The translations under genes and the position numbers were made by a program. Below are positions 9,110-16,695 of a DNA stretch of 64,000 nt, one piece after another (position 1 is the first letter of the stretch; every line of letters begins with the position of its first letter). Source of the DNA: an uncultured beta proteobacterium (GTDB lineage: Bacteria > Pseudomonadota > Gammaproteobacteria > Burkholderiales > Burkholderiaceae_A); contig CACIGF010000001.1 in assembly GCA_902586195.1 (NCBI GenBank), positions 186,001 to 250,000 of the forward strand, written 5' to 3'. Below the pieces are notes generated by a model. That model did no database searches. It was not told the origin of the DNA and saw only the letters and a list, made by a program, of their open reading frames with translations.

Positions 9110-9136
9110 TAAAGAAGACTGTTAATTTGTCGACTA
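9110..9136 (+). promoter_or_regulatory. FliA (sigma-28)-like promoter for the 9170 gene
   Basis: TAAA at 9110-9113, fifteen bases, then GTCGACTA at 9129-9136 resembles the TAAA-N15-GCCGATAA promoter. Aligned with the element before fliS it shares TAAAGAA and TGTCGA at identical spacing. The start codon is 34 bases downstream. Confidence 0.5.
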
Positions 9137-9169
9137 ACAAGCTAGTGAATTGGTTCTAAGGAGGCATTA

Positions 9170-10114
9170 ATGGCGACTTTGTTGCTTTTTGTTCTTTTAT
9201 TTTTTAGTGCGGCTTTACTCGTAATGGTGGTTTATACCATTGATAGATTGAATAGCGTCGAAAAGATAACTTCAGTATTGAATTCAGTAATTGCTCCCTC
9301 CCCGTCTATGGGAGCATATGAATCGCAAGCAATGTTTGAAGGCTTGTCTGGCATGACTCTGTGGGAAGCGATGAGCGGTTCTCCTGTTGAGGGTTGGGAG
9401 GAAGAGAACCTGGAACCGATGAGACCGAGGTATCGAATTGTTTTGCAAAAGCATCTAGAAGCAATTTTTGATGAAGGTTTACTCGATGGACATCAGGAGA
9501 CGTATAAACATTTGCCTTCTAATACAATGCTGGTTTCAATGTTACGGGGCTCTGTAGAATCTTGGATTCCACAAAATTATGCAAGTGGGGTTTACCAGAT
9601 TGGACTTGAGTGGTCCAAGCAAGATCTTAGTGAGGCTAAAAGATTGAGAGAAAAACTAGATCTGATTGCGGATGAGATGTTTTCTGCCTGTGAGATAGAA
9701 TTAAAGAATCCCCTTTCGAAAACCCTACTACCAGAATCAGAAGAAGAATTACTTAAAAACCCTGATTTTCAATCAGAAAATGGTAACGATGATGAGGAAG
9801 GAACTCTTGAATTACCCCACGCTGCTCCTGCAAAAGAGAATACTGGGAATTTTCAGGAGGATAGTCAGGGAAAGGTAGGTTTGGAAAAAACTCAATCAAC
9901 TGAAGTCGAAGGAACCGAAGAGCCCAATATTGCCATTAAACCCTCCCCAGCCCTAAAGGCTAAATCTGAATCAAATGATGAGAATGCCGTTACTGGCTCA
10001 GAAAAGAAAACTGCGATTGAGAACGTTACTGAGGGTAGTTCCAGTTCTGATAAAGAGGGTAAAAAGGAAGATTCTACAGGAAGTGGTGTCTCGGCCGTTG
10101 CGGAACCTGCATAA
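9170..10114 (+). CDS. Uncharacterised membrane-anchored protein, possible FliA target
   Basis: I do not recognise this 314-residue protein. Residues 1-24 form a hydrophobic helix that could be an uncleaved membrane anchor. A compact domain follows (about 45-185, including SGMTLWEAMSGSPVEGW and YRIVLQKHLEAIFDEGLLDG), then a long, highly acidic, Ser/Glu/Lys-rich tail (about 185-314) that looks disordered. ATG 9170 has a strong AAGGAGG ribosome binding site. Upstream lies a FliA-like promoter at 9110-9136. It sits between fliA and fliS. A cytoplasmic or periplasmic domain tethered to the inner membrane and used in motility is an inference only. Confidence 0.75.
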   Translation: MATLLLFVLLFFSAALLVMVVYTIDRLNSVEKITSVLNSVIAPSPSMGAYESQAMFEGLSGMTLWEAMSGSPVEGWEEENLEPMRPRYRIVLQKHLEAIFDEGLLDGHQETYKHLPSNTMLVSMLRGSVESWIPQNYASGVYQIGLEWSKQDLSEAKRLREKLDLIADEMFSACEIELKNPLSKTLLPESEEELLKNPDFQSENGNDDEEGTLELPHAAPAKENTGNFQEDSQGKVGLEKTQSTEVEGTEEPNIAIKPSPALKAKSESNDENAVTGSEKKTAIENVTEGSSSSDKEGKKEDSTGSGVSAVAEPA

Positions 10115-10132
10115 TTAATTTAGATAATTTAT

Positions 10133-10159
10133 TAAAGAAAAGTTTTAACATGTCGATTC
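10133..10159 (+). promoter_or_regulatory. FliA (sigma-28)-like promoter for fliS
   Basis: TAAA at 10133-10136, fifteen bases, then GTCGATTC at 10152-10159 is close to TAAA-N15-GCCGATAA. It shares TAAAGAA and TGTCGA in register with the element at 9110-9136. fliS begins 40 bases downstream, and late export chaperones are usual FliA targets. Confidence 0.55.
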
Positions 10160-10198
10160 ACTTAATATTGATGATTAAGATATATTCAGGAGCAAATC

Positions 10199-10639
10199 AT
10201 GAGAGCACGTCAAAAAGCAATAGATAGTTACGGAGAAGTAAATGTTGTGTCAGGTGTTAACTCTGCTGATAATGTACAACTGATTCAGATGCTTTTTGAT
10301 GGATTAGTGGAAAGCTTAAAGGCCGCAGAAGGTCAGATAAAGCGAAACGAAATTAATGCGAAGGCTAAGAGTTTAGCTCGGGCTAGTAAGATTGTTTTGG
10401 GTCTACAAAATGCTTTGGATTTTGAGGAAGGCGGTGAAATTGCTACTAACTTGAATGAGCTTTACAGTTATGTAGTAAGACGACTTTTTCATGTAAATGC
10501 TCATAATGATATTGATGCACTGCTTGAAATTCATGGTTTAATGGAGGAGATAAGGCAAGCTTGGAAATCAGTTCCTTCTCTTATAGCTCCGAAGAAAGAT
10601 GTAAAAGTTGCTAATCAGACCGACAAAGTGGCTAATTGA
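10199..10639 (+). CDS. fliS: FliS flagellin export chaperone
   Basis: FliS binds flagellin in the cytoplasm, prevents early polymerisation and delivers it to FlhA. The 146-residue product has the four-helix FliS pattern: LIQMLFDGLVESLKAAEGQI, ASKIVLGLQNALDFEEGGEIATNLNELYSYVVRRL and GLMEEIRQAWKSV. ATG 10199 follows AGGAG. A FliA-like promoter lies upstream. Its usual neighbours fliD and the flagellin gene are absent here, so the late filament genes must be elsewhere. The C-terminal 20 residues are lysine-rich and variable. Confidence 0.9.
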   Translation: MRARQKAIDSYGEVNVVSGVNSADNVQLIQMLFDGLVESLKAAEGQIKRNEINAKAKSLARASKIVLGLQNALDFEEGGEIATNLNELYSYVVRRLFHVNAHNDIDALLEIHGLMEEIRQAWKSVPSLIAPKKDVKVANQTDKVAN

Positions 10640-11227
10640 AGCTAGCTTTTTTTTAATACTCAATTTTTGCACTACTCACTATTAATTTTTTCAAAACTCG
10701 ACTAAATAATTTGGCGTATTTTGAAGGAAGGCAATAAATTACAGTACGTTCGTGGCTGGCCCACTAAAAAACACATCTATTAGTAGAAAGTAAATATAGT
10801 TTCTACCACATAAAACCACAATAATATAAAGTCAGTTATCGAAAGATTTTGTGATCTTTACGTCAAGCACTTATTTTTTAATAAAAACCGAGCCCATGAA
10901 GTCAAGGTCAAATAAATTTATAACCTTGACTTAAATCCCTTACGTTATACTAACGTTGTTACAGAGGTTCTGGTTTAGTTATACCTAGTTAGAATTAAGA
11001 ATTATCGAATACAGATTATTCTCTTATATTCTGAATGGTTTGCTGATTTATTAAAAATATGTCTATGTTGTTTTTTGGAATATTGGAACATTCTATTAAG
11101 TTACATAGATCAAGTCTATTTAAAAAATTAAAAGCTTTATTTGACCTATAAAATTAGAAAAATAGAAGCCTGTTATAAACTGGACGCATATAATAAGCAT
11201 TGTTAAAGAGAGTTAAGGAGTGAATCG
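10640..11227. other. 588-base non-coding stretch between fliS and ridA
   Basis: No convincing gene was found on either strand. The stretch is very AT-rich. It holds the inverted repeat at 10899-10932, a small palindrome at 10942-10956, and a TATAAT box at 11189-11194 that may be the -10 of ridA, without a good -35. An sRNA or long leader is possible but unproven. Confidence 0.5.
10899..10956. repeat. Nested palindromes over a promoter-like sequence
   Basis: AAGTCAAGGT (10899-10908) and ACCTTGACTT (10923-10932) are perfect inverted arms 14 bases apart. The right arm contains TTGACT, like a -35 box. Just downstream ACGTTA-TAC-TAACGT (10942-10956) is a second palindrome covering TATACT (10946-10951), like a -10 box. 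The 14-base spacer is short for sigma-70. This looks like operator sites for a dimeric regulator, or a hairpin in RNA. Confidence 0.45.
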
Positions 11228-11632
11228 GTGAGCAATCGTAATTATATTCGAACAGAGAGGGCACCAAAAGCGATTGGCGCATATTCCCAGGCGGTTAGGT
11301 GTGGACAGACAGTATGGATTTCAGGACAAATTCCCCTAGATCCTGTATCGATGGAAGTTATTGGGAATTCAGATTCGGATGAAGGAGTAAGGTCACAAAT
11401 TGTGCAGGTTTTCGCAAACTTGAATTGTATTTGTGTAGATTCAGGTGGAAGTTTGAGAGAAATTGTAAAGTTAAATATATTTCTTACAGACATGTCCCAC
11501 TTTCATCTTGTCAATGAGGTCATGGAGGCTGTCTTTGAAAAGCCATATCCCGCTCGTGCTGCCGTTGGGGTTTTAAGTCTTCCGAAAAATGTTTGTATAG
11601 AAGCAGAGGCGATTATGGTTATTGAAAATTGA
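11228..11632 (+). CDS. ridA: RidA/YjgF family enamine/imine deaminase
   Basis: RidA hydrolyses reactive 2-aminoacrylate and related enamines formed by PLP enzymes such as threonine dehydratase. The 134-residue product matches the family: APKAIGAYSQAVRCGQTVWISGQIPLDP at the start, a central VFANLNCICVDSGGSLREIVKLNIFLTD, and YPARAAVGVLSLPKNVCIEAEAIMVIEN at the end, where the substrate-binding Arg and the Glu near the C-terminus are kept. GTG 11228 follows TAAGGAG with good spacing. It is monocistronic, following a long non-coding region. Confidence 0.93.
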   Translation: MSNRNYIRTERAPKAIGAYSQAVRCGQTVWISGQIPLDPVSMEVIGNSDSDEGVRSQIVQVFANLNCICVDSGGSLREIVKLNIFLTDMSHFHLVNEVMEAVFEKPYPARAAVGVLSLPKNVCIEAEAIMVIEN

Positions 11633-11873
11633 AGTATGATACTTTTTATTGGAGGTCAATTTTTGTTACTGAGAAACTTGACGATATACAGCTCAAATTT
11701 TCAAATTAAATTAATGATCAAGAATTGATTGCAAAGGTCATTTCTTTGGTTAATGTGCTTCGACGCGGATTCTCATTGAATTCCGGAATTTTACTTCTAT
11801 TTCTATGAATATCGGCATTACTATACTTATTACTCATTGGAAAATTAAAAGATTTTTATTAGATTGAACAAAG

Positions 11874-12797
11874 ATGACATTGACTGAACTTCGATACATT
11901 ATTGCTGTAGCTCAGGAAAAGCATTTTGGTAGGGCTGCCGAAGTATGTTTTGTCAGCCAGCCAACTTTATCCGTAAGTATAAAAAAACTTGAGGAAGAAT
12001 TAAATACAAGAATTTTTGAGAGAAAAAGTAATCAAATTGCATTAACTGCTGTTGGAGAAAGATTGGTCAAGCAAGCTCAGTTAATCGTAGAGGAATCAAA
12101 CAAGATGCGACTAATTGCAGATCAGGGAAGAGATCCTCTTCTTGGTCCTCTCCGCCTCGGTGTTATTTTTACGATTGGCCCTTATTTATTACCTAAAATC
12201 GTCAGAGTGATTTTTGATGCAGTACCCAATATGCCTTTGGTTCTAAATGAGGATTTTACAACTGCAATTCTAGAAAAACTTCATAATGGTTCTTTAGACG
12301 CTGGCATATTAGCAGAACCCTTTGATATGCATGGACTTAACTGTGTTAGTCTTTATGATGAAGATTTTGTAGTAGCTATTCCTCGAGATCATAAATTTTC
12401 TTCACGAAAGTATATTTCTAGTGAAGATCTCGCAAACGAAACAATGCTATTGTTGGGTGTTGGCCATTGTTTCAGAGACCAGGTTTTAGATGTTTGTCCA
12501 GAGGCTGCTAGATACTCTGTTAACGCTCAAGGTATTCAAAGAACCTTTGAAGGAAGTTCCTTAGAAACGATTAGATATATGGTTTCCTCGGGATTAGGTA
12601 TTACTTTGTTGCCTAGGATGGCTCTAGAAGCACTGACAAAGGATGAAACTATAAAACTACTCAAATTTAAAAATATTCCTCCTTCTAGGCGAGTTGTTTT
12701 AGTTTGGAGGAAGAGTTTTGCTAGATATGAAGCTGTAAAAAAAATTAAAGAACTTATAATGACAGTTGATCTTGCTGGTTGTAAAAAAATCATATAG
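11874..12797 (+). CDS. oxyR: OxyR-like LysR-type peroxide sensor
   Basis: A LysR-family regulator of 307 residues with an N-terminal winged helix-turn-helix (about 3-62: FGRAAEVCFVSQPTLSVSIKKLEEEL) and a substrate-type regulatory domain. Both OxyR redox cysteines are present in the right context, GHCFRDQVLDVC, at Cys199 and Cys208, the same numbers as in E. coli OxyR, so peroxide sensing by disulfide formation is expected. The GSSLETIRYMVSSGLGITLLP segment also fits OxyR. No catalase or peroxiredoxin gene lies next to it. cysM begins seven bases after its stop. Confidence 0.88.
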   Translation: MTLTELRYIIAVAQEKHFGRAAEVCFVSQPTLSVSIKKLEEELNTRIFERKSNQIALTAVGERLVKQAQLIVEESNKMRLIADQGRDPLLGPLRLGVIFTIGPYLLPKIVRVIFDAVPNMPLVLNEDFTTAILEKLHNGSLDAGILAEPFDMHGLNCVSLYDEDFVVAIPRDHKFSSRKYISSEDLANETMLLLGVGHCFRDQVLDVCPEAARYSVNAQGIQRTFEGSSLETIRYMVSSGLGITLLPRMALEALTKDETIKLLKFKNIPPSRRVVLVWRKSFARYEAVKKIKELIMTVDLAGCKKII

Positions 12798-12804
12798 GGT
12801 GCCT

Positions 12805-13704
12805 ATGTACGATACATTACTACAAGCAATTGGAAACACTCCATTAGTAAAATTATCCTCGATACCTGGAAAAACGAATAGCGAACGCAACAATGTTTTT
12901 TTGGCAAAATTGGAAGGTAATAATCCCGCGGGTTCAGTAAAAGACAGAGCGGCGGTTTCAATGATTCTTGGCGCGCAAAATAAGGGATTGGTAAAAAAAA
13001 ATTCTTTGCTTATAGAAGCGACGAGCGGCAATACTGGAATTGCTCTTGCTATGGCATCTCGAATTTTGGGTTATCGTATGAGGCTAATAATGCCTGAGAA
13101 TCTCTCAATTGAGCGAAGGCAAGTGATGCGAGCTTTCGGTGCAGAATTAATTTTGGTTTCTCAGAATGAAGGGATGGAGGGGGCTAGAGATTTAGCGTCA
13201 GAAATGGAGAAAAATGGAGAGGGAAAAGTTTTAAATCAATTTTCGAATGATGATAATTGGCTCGCGCACTACAACTTCACTGCAGAAGAGATCCTTAAGT
13301 CTACCGCAGGAAATGTTACACACTTCGTGTCCGCAATGGGAACAACAGGAACTATCACTGGAGTTTCCAGAAAACTTAAAGAAGTTAACAACAGTATTCA
13401 AATTGTAGGAGTCCAACCATGTGATGGGTCCCAAATACCCGGTATTCGAAAATGGATTGAACCATATATTCCTCCAATCCGAAAAAAGGCTAAAATCGAT
13501 CAGATCGAAGAGATTAGCCAGGAAGAGGCCGAAGAAATGGCTAGAAGACTTGCTCTAGAAGAAGGTATTTTTTGTGGTCCATCGGGGGCAGGAGCGCTGT
13601 GTGTCGCTTTAAGGATTGCGGAAGGTCTTAGAAATGCGTGCCTAGTTTTTATTGTTTGTGATCGAGGAGATAGGTATTTATCTCAAAATTTATTTCCTGA
13701 GTAA
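12805..13704 (+). CDS. cysM: Cysteine synthase B (CysM type)
   Basis: A PLP-dependent O-acetylserine sulfhydrylase of 299 residues that makes cysteine from O-acetylserine and sulfide or thiosulfate. It matches CysM more than CysK: KLEGNNPAGSVKDRAA with the PLP lysine at 46, EATSGNTGIALAMASRILGYRMRLIMPENLS, MGTTGTITGVSR and a CDRGDRYLS ending. The start is ATG 12805 with AGGG upstream; the longer frame reaches into oxyR and is not needed. It follows the oxyR-like gene by seven bases, so the two may be cotranscribed. Confidence 0.93.
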   Translation: MYDTLLQAIGNTPLVKLSSIPGKTNSERNNVFLAKLEGNNPAGSVKDRAAVSMILGAQNKGLVKKNSLLIEATSGNTGIALAMASRILGYRMRLIMPENLSIERRQVMRAFGAELILVSQNEGMEGARDLASEMEKNGEGKVLNQFSNDDNWLAHYNFTAEEILKSTAGNVTHFVSAMGTTGTITGVSRKLKEVNNSIQIVGVQPCDGSQIPGIRKWIEPYIPPIRKKAKIDQIEEISQEEAEEMARRLALEEGIFCGPSGAGALCVALRIAEGLRNACLVFIVCDRGDRYLSQNLFPE

Positions 13705-13724
13705 CTCACCTCTAAATTTTCGTG

Positions 13725-14456
13725 TTACGGGCTTGAGAACTCTCTTTCATCAAATAAAAAGCATTGCCCTTCCCATGCATTACCGTTAGTACTTTCCAAA
13801 TAATTGAGGATACCTCCATCCAGCTGGACTACGTCACTAATCCCATTTTCAATCATGAATAGCGTAGCCTTTTCACATCGTATCCCACCAGTACAGACAT
13901 TCACTAATTTATATCCCTTGAGAAACTTTCCTTGCTCTTTAATTTTCTGTGGGAATTCACTGAATTTTTCTAATTTTAAATTTATAGAGTCTTTAAAGTG
14001 GCCAAGCTGAAATTCAAATTCGTTGCGAGTATCGACAATTTTTATCGGCTTCCCAGCATCATCATACCCATCTAATATCCATTTTGCTAAGGTGCTTGCA
14101 TCAACAAAAGGAGCCCTTTCTTCTTCGGGTCGGATTTGAGGCTGATTCATTTTGATAATTTCTGATTTAATCTTCACTCTGAGTGTTTCGAAACCGATTT
14201 TTTCAGAATAACCAGTTTTTCCTTTAAGGTTTTTTAGCCCCGGTATAGCCTTACATGCTTCGAACATTTGCTCGACTGAAGATTTGTCGCCAGATAAGGC
14301 AATATTGATTCCTTCACTCGACAAAATTATTGTTCCAGTCACGGATAGTAGTTGCCCAATTTCGGCAAGTAATTGCCGGTGCTCCTCTAAATGATCAAGA
14401 GAAACGAATTTGTAACAACGTATATTTAAAAAGCTTCCTTTTGGTTTAGTTTCCAT
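13725..14456 (-). CDS. trhO: TrhO rhodanese-family tRNA hydroxylation protein
   Basis: TrhO (UPF0176/YceA) makes 5-hydroxyuridine at the tRNA wobble position with oxygen. The 243-residue product has the N-terminal alpha/beta domain (NIRCYKFVSLDHLEEHRQLLAEI, GTIILSSEGINIALSG) and a rhodanese domain (VDTRNEFEFQLGHFKDSINL) with the family's CTGGIRCEKA motif, cysteines at 188 and 194. ATG 14456 is preferred; in-frame starts upstream would overlap the neighbour. It begins one base after the stop of the 14458-15558 gene, so the two are probably one transcriptional unit read from the sigma-54-like promoter at 15594. Confidence 0.9.
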   Translation of the reverse strand: METKPKGSFLNIRCYKFVSLDHLEEHRQLLAEIGQLLSVTGTIILSSEGINIALSGDKSSVEQMFEACKAIPGLKNLKGKTGYSEKIGFETLRVKIKSEIIKMNQPQIRPEEERAPFVDASTLAKWILDGYDDAGKPIKIVDTRNEFEFQLGHFKDSINLKLEKFSEFPQKIKEQGKFLKGYKLVNVCTGGIRCEKATLFMIENGISDVVQLDGGILNYLESTNGNAWEGQCFLFDEREFSSP

Positions 14457-14457
14457 A

Positions 14458-15558
14458 TTATTTCTGTCTTCCATACCATCCGGCTCCCAAACTAATAACG
14501 CGGTCAAATCCAAATTTATCAACTATTTCCTCATCTGTATATGCTGGATTTGCTTCTTTTGCATTAGCAATCACTGCATTTCGCCATTGTTGAGGCGAAA
14601 GCTTTCCTAAATCTACTTTAATGGTGGGAGGCGTTTTCCATAGAGGTTTAAAATTCGTATCTGCTGGCGTGGGTCGATATTTTTCTGGTTCATTATTTAA
14701 AAGTTCAACTGCTTTGGTAGGAGTTGTTCCACCGAAAGATTTAAAACGTTTTAGAGTAAATAATTCTTCAGCCCTTAGAATAGCCATGTCTCTCACTAAA
14801 TTTTTTGCCTTAACTGGATCAACGACTCCTTGGTCATTTTCTTTTTCTACCATCTTTAAAGCTTCATAACTAGAAGTTCCGCGTGGAAAGTTTGTTAATC
14901 TAAGATCCTCTTTTTTAAGAGAATTCGTAGTTACCCCTTTCGTATTTTTTTGTAACTCTATCTCATATGCTTCAATTACGGTAGTTCCAGGTCGATATTT
15001 TGGAGCTGCAATGCTGGTAATACCTAGCTCTTTAAGGCGTGCTGAAGCAATCAAGGATTTTTCGAGCAAGCTAGTTTGAATTGAAACCTGTCTCTCCATG
15101 ACGGGGTTACCTTCTGCATCTAAAACAGGTACTTGTTTTGGTGTTCCAGTAGCGGCATCAAAGACTATTTTGCCATTCTGATCTAATTGATCCACAAGTT
15201 TGGGTACAAATTCATTTCTGGCAATCATGTGTCGCACGTCATACCAGCTGGTTATATCCTTTTTCACTGGTAAATTATTTTGTAGGATAAGGTTTCCTTC
15301 TGTGTCTCGAGCAAAGTCAACTTTTGTTTTTGGAAAACCGACTGGTCCACCATCAAAGTCCTCTTTTATGCCTTGCGATAAAAGAATTCGCTTTGCTTCT
15401 GCTTCTCTGAAGTCTATCTCCTGTCGTTCTTTTGAGGATATTTGAATCAATTGACCTTGAAAACCAGTTGAGAAGCTTTTATTGCCTCGGTTTCCCAGTC
15501 CGGTATTTTCAATGGTACCGGTAGCAAATGCGTCTGTTGTATTAATTGCTAAAGTCAT
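14458..15558 (-). CDS. Uncharacterised 366-residue protein with sigma-54 promoter
   Basis: I do not recognise this protein. It starts MTLAINTTDAFATGTIENTGLGN at ATG 15558; a longer frame runs into the divergent dehalogenase gene and is rejected. It is soluble, without signal peptide or membrane helix, with a Gly/Thr/Asn-rich beginning, a helical charged segment (about 38-60, SSKERQEIDFREAEAKRILL), proline-rich stretches, and a C-terminal part including LSPQQWRNAVIANAKEANPAYTDEEIVDKF. A strong RpoN -24/-12 element lies 36 bases upstream. trhO follows directly. Flagellar or other RpoN-controlled use is an inference from that promoter. Confidence 0.75.
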   Translation of the reverse strand: MTLAINTTDAFATGTIENTGLGNRGNKSFSTGFQGQLIQISSKERQEIDFREAEAKRILLSQGIKEDFDGGPVGFPKTKVDFARDTEGNLILQNNLPVKKDITSWYDVRHMIARNEFVPKLVDQLDQNGKIVFDAATGTPKQVPVLDAEGNPVMERQVSIQTSLLEKSLIASARLKELGITSIAAPKYRPGTTVIEAYEIELQKNTKGVTTNSLKKEDLRLTNFPRGTSSYEALKMVEKENDQGVVDPVKAKNLVRDMAILRAEELFTLKRFKSFGGTTPTKAVELLNNEPEKYRPTPADTNFKPLWKTPPTIKVDLGKLSPQQWRNAVIANAKEANPAYTDEEIVDKFGFDRVISLGAGWYGRQK

Positions 15559-15593
15559 AGTACGATCCAAATTATTAAAGTATATTTTTATAA

Positions 15594-15609
15594 GCAAAAC
15601 CGATGCCAA
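15594..15609 (-). promoter_or_regulatory. Sigma-54 promoter for the 366-residue protein and trhO
   Basis: On the minus strand TTGGCATCGGTTTTGCTT has GG at 15607-15606, exactly ten bases, then GC at 15595-15594. It keeps TTGGCA and TTGCT of the RpoN consensus. Transcription would start near 15582, about 24 bases before the ATG at 15558. Confidence 0.68.
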
Positions 15610-15630
15610 TAACCTTTTCAGGAAGAATAC

Positions 15631-16302
15631 ATGTTTAAAGCAATATTGTTCGATGTCTATGGGACTTTGCTTGATGTTCACTCTATACAAATAGCTTTAG
15701 AAAAGCACTTCCCTGGTAAGGGGATCGAAGCTGCCAAATTACTGAGAGACAAGCAAATTGAGTACACAAGGCTTTATGCCTTGCGCCCACTAGAAATACC
15801 TTATAAAAACTTTATGAGTCTTACGCAATCTGCACTCGAGTATACCATTAAGACTTTTGGTAAGAATAATCAGAACATACCCGTTGCTGATATCATGTCC
15901 AGTTATCAAAAGTTGAATACATTTCCAGAGGCTGTCCAGGTGCTCGATTATATAAAATCAAAGAATTACAACATGGCCGTTTTATCGAATGGTGATAGTG
16001 AAATGCTTAAGGAAGTTTTTGAAAACTCTGGCCTTAAGGATAAATTCGATACCAGTCTTTCTGCAGATTCTGTCAAGTCATTTAAAATAGAGTCCAAAGT
16101 TTACAAGTTAGCCAGTGATTTCTTCGAATGTAAACCTGATGAGTGCCTACTGGTTTCAGCGAATTATTGGGATATTATTGGCGCAGGCTGGAATGGTATA
16201 AAAACTTTTTGGATAAATAGGATGGGTGTGCCACGAGATCCGTTAGGTTACGCGCCAAATTTTGAAGGAAAATCCTTAGAGGGATTACAGCGGATTCTGT
16301 GA
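15631..16302 (+). CDS. Haloacid dehalogenase, type II (HAD superfamily)
   Basis: A 223-residue HAD hydrolase of the L-2-haloacid dehalogenase type, which displaces halide from short 2-haloacids through an aspartyl ester. Motif I is FDVYGTLLDV with the nucleophile at Asp8, motif II is AVLSNGD, motif III has the lysine in SFKIESKVYKLA, and the last motif reads VSANYWDIIGAGWNGIKTFWINR, very close to the dehalogenase VSSNAWDATGA form. ATG 15631 follows AGGAAGA. True substrate cannot be told from sequence; some relatives act on phosphate esters or have lost dehalogenase activity. It is divergent from the 14458-15558 gene. Confidence 0.82.
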   Translation: MFKAILFDVYGTLLDVHSIQIALEKHFPGKGIEAAKLLRDKQIEYTRLYALRPLEIPYKNFMSLTQSALEYTIKTFGKNNQNIPVADIMSSYQKLNTFPEAVQVLDYIKSKNYNMAVLSNGDSEMLKEVFENSGLKDKFDTSLSADSVKSFKIESKVYKLASDFFECKPDECLLVSANYWDIIGAGWNGIKTFWINRMGVPRDPLGYAPNFEGKSLEGLQRIL

Positions 16303-16313
16303 TCTATATGGTC

Positions 16314-16628
16314 CTATTCAACAATTTTAATCTTTATTTTGCTGTACCACGATGCTAATGTAGCGATCTCATCGTTTGTAAGCTGTCCCGCAATGATTGA
16401 CATAATTTGATGTTGCCTCTCTCCGGCCTTGTATTTCTCTAACTGCTCCTTGAGGTAACTTTCAGGTTGTCCTGCCAGATGAGGTACTCCCGCTCCTTTG
16501 GAAATACCTTGCAAACCGTGACAAGTAGCACATTTCACATTGATGATTTTTTCGGTTGAATCAGAGTAGCATGGTTTGCAAGATACTAAGATTAACCCAA
16601 AGATAATAGAAAATGTAAGTCTTATCAT
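16314..16628 (-). CDS. Small c-type cytochrome, probable lipoprotein
   Basis: A 104-residue cytochrome c of class I. The heme motif is CATCH (Cys33, Cys36, His37), and Met76 in the HQIMSIIAGQL segment is the likely sixth ligand. The N-terminus has a hydrophobic stretch ending in a lipobox-like LVSC (Cys17), so it is probably lipid-anchored in the periplasm; ordinary signal peptidase cleavage is the alternative. It lies downstream of the PQQ-type dehydrogenase on the same strand, separated by a hairpin terminator, and could accept electrons from it. That pairing is an inference. Confidence 0.83.
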   Translation of the reverse strand: MIRLTFSIIFGLILVSCKPCYSDSTEKIINVKCATCHGLQGISKGAGVPHLAGQPESYLKEQLEKYKAGERQHQIMSIIAGQLTNDEIATLASWYSKIKIKIVE

Positions 16629-16640
16629 TTTAACTCCAGA

Positions 16641-16676
16641 AAAAAAATGCCGGGCAGCTAGTTAAACCCGGCATTT
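16641..16676 (-). terminator. Intrinsic terminator after the sugar dehydrogenase gene
   Basis: AAATGCCGGG (16645-16654) and CCCGGCATTT (16667-16676) form a perfect 10-base stem with a 12-base loop. On the minus strand it is followed by a run of seven T (16647-16641, partly in the stem). It ends the dehydrogenase transcript, possibly with read-through into the cytochrome gene. Confidence 0.8.
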
Positions 16677-16695
16677 CCTCGCAAATAAGCAGTCT

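Noticed and set aside
9150-9165. GG-N10-GC match just before the 9170 gene
   Set aside because: It is made by the TTGG and the AAGGAGGC ribosome binding site; the -12 TTGC is missing.
10630-10657. Possible fliS terminator (AAGCTAGCTT followed by T run)
   Set aside because: The palindrome has no loop and cannot form a stable hairpin.
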